22,761 nucleotides of DNA, taken from Clostridia bacterium. Its GTDB lineage: Bacteria > Bacillota > Clostridia > DUPQ01. The stretch covers positions 1 to 22,761 of the forward strand of contig JAUUZV010000010.1 of the NCBI GenBank assembly GCA_030592085.1, in the 5' to 3' direction. Shown here in pieces: positions 1-7,506 of this stretch. The number at the start of each line of letters is the position of its first letter. The stretch's first letter is position 1. Both the position numbers and the translations under genes were made by a program. Below the pieces are notes generated by a model that was not told where the DNA came from, searched no databases, and saw only the letters and a list, made by a program, of their open reading frames with translations.

Positions 1-428
1 TAATTAATTGGGATTTTTATGTTTTTTTCTACCACTGTTTCAAGTTTTGGTAAGATTACTTCTAGTATTCCATTATTATACTTGGCACTAATCTTTTTGC
101 TACTGATTCCCTCAACATTGAAGCTTCTTTCAAACTGGCCGCTTCTTCTTTCAATACGTAAATAACCATTCTTTTTATCTTCATTTTCTTCAACCTTATT
201 TGCAGTAATAGTTAATACATCACTTTTAGTTTCAATTGTAATATCTTCTTTATTAAATCCTGGTAATTCAGCTTCTAAAATATATTCGCTATCAGTCTCT
301 TTAACATTAGTTCTTATTCCATATGTTATTGGTTGATCGTTATCAAGCATATCTCCCATTTCATTTAACCAATTATAAGGATTATTATTCCTCATAACAT
401 GATATCTTCTTGGTGTTAATTCAAACAT
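1..428 (-). CDS. Small heat shock protein, Hsp20/alpha-crystallin family (last base of stop codon cut off)
   Basis: ATP-independent holdase chaperone of about 142 residues. The start ATG (426-428) follows a good ribosome binding site (AAAGGAG). The N-terminal arm is short. The alpha-crystallin domain runs from about residue 40 to 135 and contains the family pattern AELPGFNKEDI and, near the end, the strand NGILEVILPK. The tail IKIPIN supplies the I-x-I motif that docks into neighbouring subunits. The reading frame reaches the window edge with TA plus one unseen base directly after IPIN, so the gene is probably complete apart from that base. Two CtsR-type boxes flank its promoter, so heat and protein-stress control is likely. 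It is monocistronic as far as can be seen. Family assignment is secure; the exact paralogue is not. Confidence 0.93.
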   Translation of the reverse strand, partial: MFELTPRRYHVMRNNNPYNWLNEMGDMLDNDQPITYGIRTNVKETDSEYILEAELPGFNKEDITIETKSDVLTITANKVEENEDKKNGYLRIERRSGQFERSFNVEGISSKKISAKYNNGILEVILPKLETVVEKNIKIPIN

Positions 429-459
429 TTTATTTTCTCCTTTAATAATATTTTTATTA

Positions 460-476
460 TCTGACCATTTCTGACC
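460..476 (-). promoter_or_regulatory. CtsR-type operator, downstream box
   Basis: On the minus strand this reads GGTCAGA-AAT-GGTCAGA, an exact tandem heptad with a 3-base gap. This is the geometry of the CtsR operator of Firmicutes (consensus near GGTCAAA-n3-GGTCAAA). It lies just after the hsp20 -10 element, over the expected transcription start, where a repressor would block RNA polymerase. The repressor gene itself is not in the window. Confidence 0.75.
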
Positions 477-484
477 TTAACTAT

Positions 485-513
485 ATATTATTCTTATCTT
501 AAAAAGAATTCAA
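485..513 (-). promoter_or_regulatory. Sigma-A-type promoter of the hsp20 gene
   Basis: The -35 TTGAAT (508-513) and -10 TAATAT (485-490) are separated by exactly 17 bases. It is embraced by CtsR-type boxes on both sides, which supports it as the real promoter. Confidence 0.75.
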
Positions 514-521
514 TGTCTGAT

Positions 522-538
522 TTCGACTATCTTTGACC
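522..538 (-). promoter_or_regulatory. CtsR-type operator, upstream box
   Basis: On the minus strand this reads GGTCAAA-GAT-AGTCGAA. The first heptad matches the CtsR consensus exactly and the second has two changes. It sits 8 bases upstream of the -35 element. With the box at 460-476 it would let CtsR occupy both sides of the promoter. Confidence 0.65.
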
Positions 539-587
539 ATTAGCATGTACTATTGTTGAATTTCACTCTTATGCTCTACTATTCTAA

Positions 588-1064
588 TTATTTCGCTAAT
601 TTACTCTTTCTTTCGTTTCTTTTACCTTCACTTAACTTATATTCACTTATTTCATTAGGTGTTTCAGGTTTTAAGCGCGGAACTGTTATTGGTTTTTCCT
701 GATGATCCAATGCAACAAAAGTCAGATATGCTTTGTTTGTCTTAATTCTAATACCAGTTTCTAGATTTTCTGCATATACATCAACCTTTATATCCATTGA
801 TGTATTTCCTGCATAAGTTAATTTAGCATACAAAATTACCATTTCCCCCACATTAACAGGTTCTCTAAATTCTACTCGTTCAATAGCTACTGTTGCAACT
901 TTTGAATTTGCATGTTTTGATGCTGCTAACGCTCCTGCAATATCAATCCAATGTAGCATTCGCCCTCCAAGCAGATTGTTTAATAAGTTAGTGTCATTTG
1001 GTAAAACAAGTTGTGTCATCTCAATTTTTGATTGTGATGGTGTTTTTTTACTTCGTATCTTCAT
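588..1064 (-). CDS. Acyl-CoA thioesterase, hotdog fold (YkhA/YciA-like)
   Basis: Predicted 158-residue cytosolic thioesterase that hydrolyses acyl-CoA to free acid and CoA. The signature NNLLGGRMLHWIDIAGALAA at residues 29-48 is the hotdog helix with the acyl-CoA thioesterase pattern; the Asp in WID and the preceding Asn/Gly segment correspond to the active-site region of YciA/YkhA enzymes. VEFREPVNVGEMV and TSMDIKVDVYAEN are the following beta strands. The length is typical of single-domain bacterial members. The C-terminal tail from about residue 140 is Lys/Arg-rich and not conserved. The start is preceded by AAAGGTGAT. The gene stands alone between its own promoter region and the hsp20 regulatory region. 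The substrate chain length cannot be read from sequence. Confidence 0.88.
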   Translation of the reverse strand: MKIRSKKTPSQSKIEMTQLVLPNDTNLLNNLLGGRMLHWIDIAGALAASKHANSKVATVAIERVEFREPVNVGEMVILYAKLTYAGNTSMDIKVDVYAENLETGIRIKTNKAYLTFVALDHQEKPITVPRLKPETPNEISEYKLSEGKRNERKSKLAK

Positions 1065-1102
1065 AATTAATCACCTTTAATTTTTTTATTTTTCATGGAA
1101 AT

Positions 1103-1111
1103 ATTATACCA
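1103..1111 (-). promoter_or_regulatory. Extended -10 promoter of the thioesterase gene
   Basis: TGGTATAAT on the minus strand is an extended -10 element, with no convincing -35 17 bases upstream. It lies about 40 bases before the start codon. The identical 9-mer also precedes the prs paralogue (15811-15819) and the ECF sigma gene (21463-21471). Confidence 0.55.
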
Positions 1112-1142
1112 GTAAAACATTAGAATATATAAATATTTGTTT

Positions 1143-1175
1143 ACAATTTGTTAACAATTTACTAACAATTTGTCC
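1143..1175. repeat. Three tandem 11-bp repeats upstream of the thioesterase promoter
   Basis: Units ACAATTTGTTA, ACAATTTACTA and ACAATTTGTCC follow one another without gaps at 1143-1153, 1154-1164 and 1165-1175. The 8-base core ACAATTTR recurs once per DNA helical turn, which suits a cooperatively binding regulator or a curved upstream element. No known operator was recognised. Confidence 0.6.
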
Positions 1176-1241
1176 ATATCTTAATATTATACTAATAATA
1201 TAACAACCCCCAAATAAAATGATTCACTATACCCCATAAAG

Positions 1242-1268
1242 AAACAAGACTGCCCCACAGTCTTGTTT
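1242..1268 (-). terminator. Rho-independent terminator of the tRNA-dusB operon
   Basis: An 11-bp perfect stem (AAACAAGACTG / CAGTCTTGTTT) has a 5-base loop. It lies directly after the dusB stop, and in the minus direction a T-rich run follows. The plus direction also has a T-run, but no plus-strand gene feeds into it. Confidence 0.85.
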
Positions 1269-1270
1269 TT

Positions 1271-2206
1271 CTATTTAAGTAATAAAATAGCTTTTGTCAT
1301 TTCACTAATTGTCCGCGCTTGAAAAATCTCATTTTTTGCTTTTGTAGCATTTCTCTCTCCTTTAATATACCAAGATGCATGTTTTCGCATTTCTAGAGTA
1401 GCTCTTATTTCTCCTTTATGCTCAACCATTAATTTATAATGATCAATAATCATTTGGATTTTCTCTTCAATAGTTGGTTTTTTACTATTACCTAATAATT
1501 GTGAAAATATCCATGGGTTCCCTTGGCAGGCTCGTCCAATCATTATTCCATCACATTTGCTTTCAGCAATTCTCTTATCCATATCCTCTTTTGATGTTAT
1601 ATCTCCATTTCCAATAACTGGTATAGATAATTGTTTTTTTACTTCCTTTATATATGACCAGTCAGCTTGTCCTTGATAAAACTCACTTCTTGTTCTCCCG
1701 TGAATAGCAATAGCATTTACTCCATTACTTTCTAATAATTTTGAAAATTCTAAAACATTAACTGACTGTTTGTCAAACCCTAAACGTATTTTTGCTGTAA
1801 CTGGTATAGTTGATGCATTAACACATGCTTTAATAATCTTTCCAGCTAACTCTGGCGTTTTCATTAATGCACTACCCTCTTTGTTTTTAATAACCTTTGG
1901 CACTGGACAACCCATATTTATATCAATTAAATCAACATTTAATGTATTAAGGTAAGTAACTGCATGTGCCATAATGTCAGGGTCACTTCCAAAAATCTGC
2001 ACTCCTAAATATGGTTCTTGCTCTCCTCTTATTAGTAATTCTTTTGTTTTTTTATCATTATAGTATAATCCTTTAGCACTAATCATTTCTGTATATGCAA
2101 AAGAACAACCCTGTAAATAACACAGAGTTCTAAATGATACATCTGTAACACCTGCCATTGGAGCTAAAAGAATATTCCCGTTAATATGCAAGTTTCCTAT
2201 TTTCAT
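1271..2206 (-). CDS. dusB: tRNA-dihydrouridine synthase (DusB type)
   Basis: FMN enzyme that reduces uridines in the tRNA D-loop with NADPH. It is 311 residues, usual for the bacterial family. The TIM barrel opens with LLAPMAGVTDVSFR (FMN and substrate loop). DINMGCPVPKV around residue 95-105 carries the catalytic Cys, followed by the family lysine segment KEGSALM. IHGRTRSEFYQG, IGNGDI and IGRACQGNPW bind the FMN phosphate. The C-terminal helical tRNA-binding domain covers about residues 240-311. The ribosome binding site AAAGGATGG lies within the 13 bases separating this gene from the 3' end of tRNA-Arg(CCG), so the two are almost certainly one transcript. The assignment to DusB among Dus subtypes rests on overall similarity and the usual Firmicutes repertoire. 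Confidence 0.95.
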   Translation of the reverse strand: MKIGNLHINGNILLAPMAGVTDVSFRTLCYLQGCSFAYTEMISAKGLYYNDKKTKELLIRGEQEPYLGVQIFGSDPDIMAHAVTYLNTLNVDLIDINMGCPVPKVIKNKEGSALMKTPELAGKIIKACVNASTIPVTAKIRLGFDKQSVNVLEFSKLLESNGVNAIAIHGRTRSEFYQGQADWSYIKEVKKQLSIPVIGNGDITSKEDMDKRIAESKCDGIMIGRACQGNPWIFSQLLGNSKKPTIEEKIQMIIDHYKLMVEHKGEIRATLEMRKHASWYIKGERNATKAKNEIFQARTISEMTKAILLLK

Positions 2207-2219
2207 AATCCATCCTTTT

Positions 2220-2294
2220 TGGTACCCCGGACAGGAGTCAAACCTGCGTTTATGGAACCGGAATCCATCGTCTTATTCACTGGACTACCGGGGC
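2220..2294 (-). tRNA. tRNA-Arg (anticodon CCG), CCA encoded
   Basis: A complete cloverleaf can be drawn by hand. The acceptor stem GCCCCGG/CCGGGGT is followed by A73 and an encoded CCA. T8 and A9 are present. The D-arm begins GTCC and its 3' strand ends GAC. The anticodon stem ATGGA/TCCAT encloses the loop TTCCGGT, giving anticodon CCG (reads CGG, Arg). The variable loop has 4 bases. The T-arm is GCAGG-TTTGACT-CCTGT. Two normally fixed positions differ: position 19 is A instead of G, and position 56 is T instead of C. The pair G19-C56 is thus replaced by A19-U56, a covarying change that would keep the elbow contact. Confidence 0.93.
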
Positions 2295-2305
2295 ATGACT
2301 CTATC

Positions 2306-2334
2306 ATAATAGCAAAAAGCACCTATGAAAACAA
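2306..2334 (-). promoter_or_regulatory. Promoter of the tRNA-Arg-dusB operon
   Basis: The -35 TTGTTT (2329-2334), a 17-base spacer and the -10 TATTAT (2306-2311) place the start a few bases before the tRNA 5' end. Confidence 0.7.
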
Positions 2335-2358
2335 TTGTAAATTAATTGTTAACAAAAA

Positions 2359-2398
2359 GGACATGATGGGTGGAGCCATAGCCATTTCCATCATGTCC
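2359..2398 (-). terminator. Terminator of the alpha-2-macroglobulin gene
   Basis: A perfect 11-bp inverted repeat (GGACATGATGG / CCATCATGTCC) with an 18-base loop is followed on the minus strand by TTTTTG. It sits about 110 bases beyond the stop of the large minus-strand gene and just upstream of the tRNA promoter. On the plus strand its first arm contains the only usable start codons of the small remnant ORF at 2363-2509. Confidence 0.75.
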
Positions 2399-2509
2399 TA
2401 TTTAATTGCTTCTATTTGTTATGATAGTACAGTTCATATATCGCCAATTTTTTGGATACTTCTTGCACTAGGTATTATCATAAATAAGTTGAATCAAAGG
2501 CCTACTTAA
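2363..2509 (+). pseudogene. C-terminal remnant of an O-antigen-ligase-like membrane protein (or a 48-residue membrane peptide)
   Basis: This plus-strand frame encodes two hydrophobic segments: IAISIMSYLIASICY, then after a short polar loop ISPIFWILLALGIIIN. The arrangement YLI-x-S-x-x-x-DS-x-V-x-x-SPIFWILLALGI closely resembles the last two membrane helices of Wzy/O-antigen-ligase family proteins, whose full length is several hundred residues. The preceding part is missing: upstream the frame runs through the tRNA gene. The stop (2507-2509) abuts the stop of the convergent macroglobulin gene at 2510. An AAAAAGG lies before the two adjacent ATGs (2363, 2366), but no promoter is visible and the start overlaps a terminator. 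A decayed gene end is the simpler reading; a real small membrane protein is possible. Confidence 0.45.
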
Positions 2510-5500
2510 TTATTCACTAATTGTAATGATTTTACTTTGGTCTTGGTAAATCACCTTATTAGAGTTAAGTAGCTTCACATAAGTACCCATGGCTTCATAT
2601 TGCCCTAGATTAATGACTCTTGCATAGTAAGTAATCTCATGTTGGTGTTCAATAAAATATTTACTAATAGTTGCTTTTGCAACTTGCTCACTTGCTCTCA
2701 CATATGAATAATCAAAGTCATTGCCAAGATACTGATAAGGTTTTTCAATGGCACGTAAACCAGAAGGTAAAATATCAGTTATTTCATAGATTGTATCAAC
2801 AAAATTCTTACCCTTATCAATGGATATAACAACTTTAATAATATCTCCCATTTTAAAAGTAGTCCTTGGTTGATTAGTAGTTGCATCAAAATATGTTTTA
2901 GTAACAGTAACAACGTCTTCTCTATTAATAACAGAAATATCTCTTTTATCCTCATACGATACTAATAAACCAACATCACCACTAACTCTAGAAATACTAA
3001 ATTGTGAAAGCATTGTGGCAGGTATTTCAAGTTTATACATTTTACCATGATCAAAGTTCACTTCGTGGCTATTGCCTTGGTATTCATAAGTAAATGAAAT
3101 GTCTTTTTCTTTTTTTCCTTCAAGTTGTAATTGGAGAAACTTAACTAAATAATTTTCAACAACATACTCATCTTGATAATTCTCAGTCACATATTTATAT
3201 AAGTCAGGTGCTTCAAATTTATTTAATAATTTTGCTAAGTAAGCAGCTTTTGTAGTTAAGTAAATTGCATAATCTTCATTTTTCTCATTAACAAATGCAT
3301 ATGGATCTACAAATACAATTTCGCTATAAATTTTGTTTATATATATATCGTTTGCCATGAAAGTATCTCCTACTTCATAATAAGCTAAGGCTAAATAAAT
3401 CCATTGCTCTGTTGTTAAATTTTCTATTTGAGCCATTCTCTGTAGTTCTAATAGTATGGGTTGATTAAATTGAGCTAGCCCATAAAGAACATAAACATCT
3501 GAACCATGTTCTGTTAATTGTTGATATAAATAACCAAGCAATAAGTTTTCATCAATGTCATCTCGCACAAAAGATAAATTGTCTACTGTTACTTTTATGT
3601 CACTTTGAGCATAAGGTAGAATCGAAAGTCCTCCATTAGCTTGTTGATATTTACTATAGTCAACTATGTTTTTCTGAAAATCAAAGTCAGGTTCATTTAA
3701 GTAATCATATAAGATAGCTGTCGCTTTATCTCTTGATAATAATAATTCAAGTCTTTCATTACTATAGTATGCAAGATTAAATAATTTTGAAGCATATGTT
3801 AAATATTCTTGATCTGCAAAAACAAGTGTTGTATTTCCATAGCTACCACCATTAATTAACATATTAGGTGATACTGTGTATTCATTTGTCACTTGAATCT
3901 TATTATATGAGTCAGTTACTATAATTTTACTTTCTAACCCATCTGAATACTCATCAGTATACGCTTCAATAATAATTGAATCACTACCATAGATAAATTG
4001 TGGTAATTCTAAGTTCACTCGCTCATAAGCTTTTCCAGTTACTGTAACTTTATTTGTAGGCTGGCTCTTTAGATAAGCTACATATGTAATATCATCAAAC
4101 ATTGATAAACTATCGCCATAACCTGTTACACCAACATACGCTATGTCATTTACTAGGAACAACTCACTAGTAACTACGTTTATAAAGAATGGTAGTGTTG
4201 TATCAATGTTTATATAGTCTCCTCCTGCATAGAATTCATTATTTATTGCATTAGAGAAAAGTCTCCATTTAGTAATATTATCTGGCATTTTAAAACTAGT
4301 AACACCAACACCATTATTATCTGTTTGAATAGTCATGAAAGCTGCTGTATCTTTAAACTCACTTCGTATGTTTACTGATTGACTATCTCCACCCATTTCA
4401 TAACTTGGTTCTGCAATAGGAGCAAGTGATTTATTCACAAAACTATCATCCATACCCATTCCTTCTTCAACTAACATGCCACCTCTTGGATAATAATAAT
4501 AATCATAAAAAGCATTCATACCATCACGATGAGTTCCATAACTATAGCTAATTCCAGACCCAACACTTTGATATAAGTCAGATAAAAAGTCCACAGTCAT
4601 TCCACTAAGTTCTAATAACGCTTCATCAACTGCAGATACCAGTACTTTTGCAGAAATAGGATTTCCTAAGTTATCAGTTACTTTTACAGTGATAATTGCA
4701 TTTTCACCTGGTCTATAATCTTGTTTATCTGTAATAATTTCCACATTTAATTGCCTGTCTTCTTTATTAAAAGTCACTTGTTGTTGATAACTCATAACAA
4801 AATGATCATCAGTAAATGCAACTACCTGTATTGTAGCATTTGGAAGATAATCTTCAATAAATGTAAAAGTTGCTTCATATGAATCAGTAACAATTGTTTG
4901 TTTGATTCCATTTTGAGCAATGATGAATAAATATTGGTTAGCTTGTACTGGATCTTCTCCATATGTGAATGTAGCAGTTACTGTATCATTCACACTATAT
5001 TCTTTTTTATCCAATGTTAGTTGATAATATTGATTATAATATCTCTCATAATCATAAGCTTCTCTAACATAAACTCGTTTACTTATTTCTCTACCTTTTT
5101 TATCATTAACTTCTAGTTCAATGGTAAACCATGTTCTGTTTTCATCAATAAAAGCAAATTCATTACTATATTCTCCATTGCTATCTGTTTGTAAAGTTGT
5201 GCTTTCTACTAAAGTCTTAACAACTTCATAAGAATACTGTGTTACAGTTTCTTTGTTAATAAAGTCATAATATGAACCTGTTTCTCTTTTCACTAGAGTA
5301 TGTTTATATAATTTAGCTTGAACTAATGCATTAGTATAAGGCCCCACATCAATCATTTTCCCCGTTTCTATATCTGGAATAAAATGATGTGCTTCACCTT
5401 CTAAAATAATCTTATTGTCAATAATATCCGTTTCATATGTGTAATCAATATCATTTAGATAAACTGACACATATTCATTGGCAACTAGTTCACCTTGTTC

Positions 5501-7438
5501 TGGTAATTTAGTTCGCACTCCCACATAAACATGCCTTACTCCCTGTTGTCCATTAATATATGAAGGTGTATATGTAAATGTAACATTGCCATCATTGTCA
5601 CTTTTTGCTGTTTTTTCAATATAATTACCTTCGTAATTAATAAAATATGTAACATCTAAACCAGATACTGGCGTACCTTCAAAGAAAGATGTATTAACAT
5701 TAAAAGTAATTGGTTCTCCAGCAAATACAGCTTGTTTATCAGGTGTTATTGAAATTTGCATAGATGGCTTCACATATTCTTCCACATTAAAGTAGTGATT
5801 AGCAATTTGTTCACCTTGATACTTTACTGTAATTGTATAATAACCCTCTGATAAAGCTGGCAAAGTAAGTGCATCTTCATAAAACCCATTAATCAAAGTA
5901 GTTTCCATTGTAATAAGTGGGCTTTCTTGTAACATATATGGTGGAATAAAGTAATCATATGATCTAGCAAAATCAAAATAGTAATAAAAATAACCACGGT
6001 TAATTTCTATAGTTACCTTATCATCGTCAATTACTCCGCTTCTTTTAGCAACAAATCCAAAGAAATGAACATCATCATCTGGTTGATATAAGTTTCTATC
6101 TGTAGTTAATACGTTCCAGTAATTATCATATGACTGGTAGTAATATGGGTTTTTAAAAACAACTGTCTCATTTTGGTTATCACTAATAAATAACACATTA
6201 TCAACTAACTGGTCATTTTGAATAATTGCTAATCCATCAGCATCAGTATTAATTCCATTTACAACTGCACTTGCTACATTACCAGTTTGCGTATTATTAA
6301 CCCATACGTAAGTTTTTTCTTCATCATCAAAAACATATGTTGCCAAGTCTGTAACTTGTATAAAAACAAATGTCTCTCCGTGTTCCCACGTCATTTGTAC
6401 TAAATACATTCCACTTTCTAGTTTTTCTGGTATATCAAGGAAATATTGTCCATTTTCATAAGAGAAAGTAATTGTATTATTAAATGAAGTAACTCTCTTT
6501 AATGAAGTAGTATCAATAACATGACTTTCAGAATTATATGCAGACCAGTAAGGCCTTTCCATTACTTCTTTTACATATTCAACTAATTCATTTCCGTCAT
6601 CAAATGAATAAATTTGCGTAAATAAATCAACTTTTTGATTGTTCTCAGGAAGACTTAAGTAATATGGAATTGATAATTCTTGAGTTGTAGAATACTCATA
6701 CATTAACATGTTAAAATTAACATATCCTTTATAATCATAATCTTTTATTTCATTTTCTTTAGCCATAGTTTCAAAAGAAAAGACTAATTGTTCATTTAGT
6801 AATTGTCCATCTTTACTAGATATTTTACTTCCATCAAGTGTTACTGTATAAACAGTTTGATATTCTAGATTGTTTTTTGGAACAAATACATATGCATTGT
6901 CATGTTTTTCAAAAGAACCATTAATATCTGGTGAAATAGAAAATGATTGTTCAAATCCATCAATATTATTACTTGAAAAATATATTTCAATTCCTGTATT
7001 AACTGGTACATTTGTTGATTGTGTATTTGGAAGGTATCCATAGATAGTAAGTAGTGATGTTGTTTGATATGCAAAAGTTGCCATGGTCATATCTTCTTGC
7101 ATTATTCCAAGCACATATACCTTGTCGTAATTTAATGGTCTCTCTAAGGAGACTTCATATTTTTTAGAATTTGTTTCACTAATTGTAAAATCAGTAACAT
7201 CTTGAATGAAGAATTGCTTGTTGATTTTTTCAATTGTAGTATCTTCTAAAGTTTCTATAATAAATGATGTTGTTATTGCCATTCCATCTTCTGTTAACTG
7301 ATCTGGAATGATTGAATAACCCTCTCTAAAATCGTCTGCTTTTACTTGATCGCTTCCTTGGTTAATCAGTAAAGCTACAACGGTTACTGATACAATCAGC
7401 ACCAAAGCTATAACTATTAAATATCCTCTTTTTTTCAT
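2510..7438 (-). CDS. Membrane-anchored alpha-2-macroglobulin family protein lacking the thioester
   Basis: Very large (1642 residues) extracytoplasmic protein. Residues about 1-30 are a charged start plus one hydrophobic helix without a lipobox Cys, so it is likely a signal anchor. A bacterial Ig-like (SbsA/Big_5-like) domain spans about 132-225. Macroglobulin domains follow: TTDRNLYQPDDDVHFFGF at about 440-460 is the typical MG2 strand pair, VEEYVKPSMQI at about 555 starts MG3, VSAVDEALLEL lies near 940, and the A2M domain signature DNNGVGVTSFKMPDNITKW is near 1030. A helical thioester-domain-like region covers about 1200-1480. A terminal beta domain contains YEITDILPSGLRAIEKP. The C-x-E-Q thioester motif is absent; its region reads LAYYSNERLELLLSRD and the whole protein has no cysteine. 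In this family the protein traps or inhibits proteases at the cell surface; here trapping would have to be non-covalent. AGGAGG precedes the start, and an ECF-type promoter lies upstream. Confidence 0.9.
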   Translation of the reverse strand: MKKRGYLIVIALVLIVSVTVVALLINQGSDQVKADDFREGYSIIPDQLTEDGMAITTSFIIETLEDTTIEKINKQFFIQDVTDFTISETNSKKYEVSLERPLNYDKVYVLGIMQEDMTMATFAYQTTSLLTIYGYLPNTQSTNVPVNTGIEIYFSSNNIDGFEQSFSISPDINGSFEKHDNAYVFVPKNNLEYQTVYTVTLDGSKISSKDGQLLNEQLVFSFETMAKENEIKDYDYKGYVNFNMLMYEYSTTQELSIPYYLSLPENNQKVDLFTQIYSFDDGNELVEYVKEVMERPYWSAYNSESHVIDTTSLKRVTSFNNTITFSYENGQYFLDIPEKLESGMYLVQMTWEHGETFVFIQVTDLATYVFDDEEKTYVWVNNTQTGNVASAVVNGINTDADGLAIIQNDQLVDNVLFISDNQNETVVFKNPYYYQSYDNYWNVLTTDRNLYQPDDDVHFFGFVAKRSGVIDDDKVTIEINRGYFYYYFDFARSYDYFIPPYMLQESPLITMETTLINGFYEDALTLPALSEGYYTITVKYQGEQIANHYFNVEEYVKPSMQISITPDKQAVFAGEPITFNVNTSFFEGTPVSGLDVTYFINYEGNYIEKTAKSDNDGNVTFTYTPSYINGQQGVRHVYVGVRTKLPEQGELVANEYVSVYLNDIDYTYETDIIDNKIILEGEAHHFIPDIETGKMIDVGPYTNALVQAKLYKHTLVKRETGSYYDFINKETVTQYSYEVVKTLVESTTLQTDSNGEYSNEFAFIDENRTWFTIELEVNDKKGREISKRVYVREAYDYERYYNQYYQLTLDKKEYSVNDTVTATFTYGEDPVQANQYLFIIAQNGIKQTIVTDSYEATFTFIEDYLPNATIQVVAFTDDHFVMSYQQQVTFNKEDRQLNVEIITDKQDYRPGENAIITVKVTDNLGNPISAKVLVSAVDEALLELSGMTVDFLSDLYQSVGSGISYSYGTHRDGMNAFYDYYYYPRGGMLVEEGMGMDDSFVNKSLAPIAEPSYEMGGDSQSVNIRSEFKDTAAFMTIQTDNNGVGVTSFKMPDNITKWRLFSNAINNEFYAGGDYINIDTTLPFFINVVTSELFLVNDIAYVGVTGYGDSLSMFDDITYVAYLKSQPTNKVTVTGKAYERVNLELPQFIYGSDSIIIEAYTDEYSDGLESKIIVTDSYNKIQVTNEYTVSPNMLINGGSYGNTTLVFADQEYLTYASKLFNLAYYSNERLELLLSRDKATAILYDYLNEPDFDFQKNIVDYSKYQQANGGLSILPYAQSDIKVTVDNLSFVRDDIDENLLLGYLYQQLTEHGSDVYVLYGLAQFNQPILLELQRMAQIENLTTEQWIYLALAYYEVGDTFMANDIYINKIYSEIVFVDPYAFVNEKNEDYAIYLTTKAAYLAKLLNKFEAPDLYKYVTENYQDEYVVENYLVKFLQLQLEGKKEKDISFTYEYQGNSHEVNFDHGKMYKLEIPATMLSQFSISRVSGDVGLLVSYEDKRDISVINREDVVTVTKTYFDATTNQPRTTFKMGDIIKVVISIDKGKNFVDTIYEITDILPSGLRAIEKPYQYLGNDFDYSYVRASEQVAKATISKYFIEHQHEITYYARVINLGQYEAMGTYVKLLNSNKVIYQDQSKIITISE

Positions 7439-7473
7439 TATTAGTTCCTCCTATAAAAGGTCTATAACTATCA

Positions 7474-7499
7474 GACGATTAAATTCCCTAAAATGTTCC
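7474..7499 (-). promoter_or_regulatory. Putative ECF-sigma promoter of the alpha-2-macroglobulin gene
   Basis: On the minus strand GGAAC (7495-7499), 17 bases, then CGTC (7474-7477) continuing TGATA. GGAAC/GAAAC with CGTC at 16-17 bases is the usual ECF promoter form in Firmicutes. The -10 CGTCTGATA matches 7 of 9 bases with CCTCTTATA of the two ECF sites at 19733 and 21610. No good sigma-A promoter is visible in this gap. The site is followed by a leader of about 30 bases with AGGAGG. Confidence 0.55.
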
Positions 7500-7506
7500 A
7501 AAAAAA

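Noticed and set aside
1143..1175. Iterons of a replication origin
   Set aside because: Only three short AT-rich units, no DnaA boxes and no replication gene nearby; a promoter-linked array fits better.
2186..2362. N-terminal part of the plus-strand frame ending at 2509
   Set aside because: This stretch is the tRNA-Arg gene and its promoter on the other strand; only the part after 2363 looks like protein.
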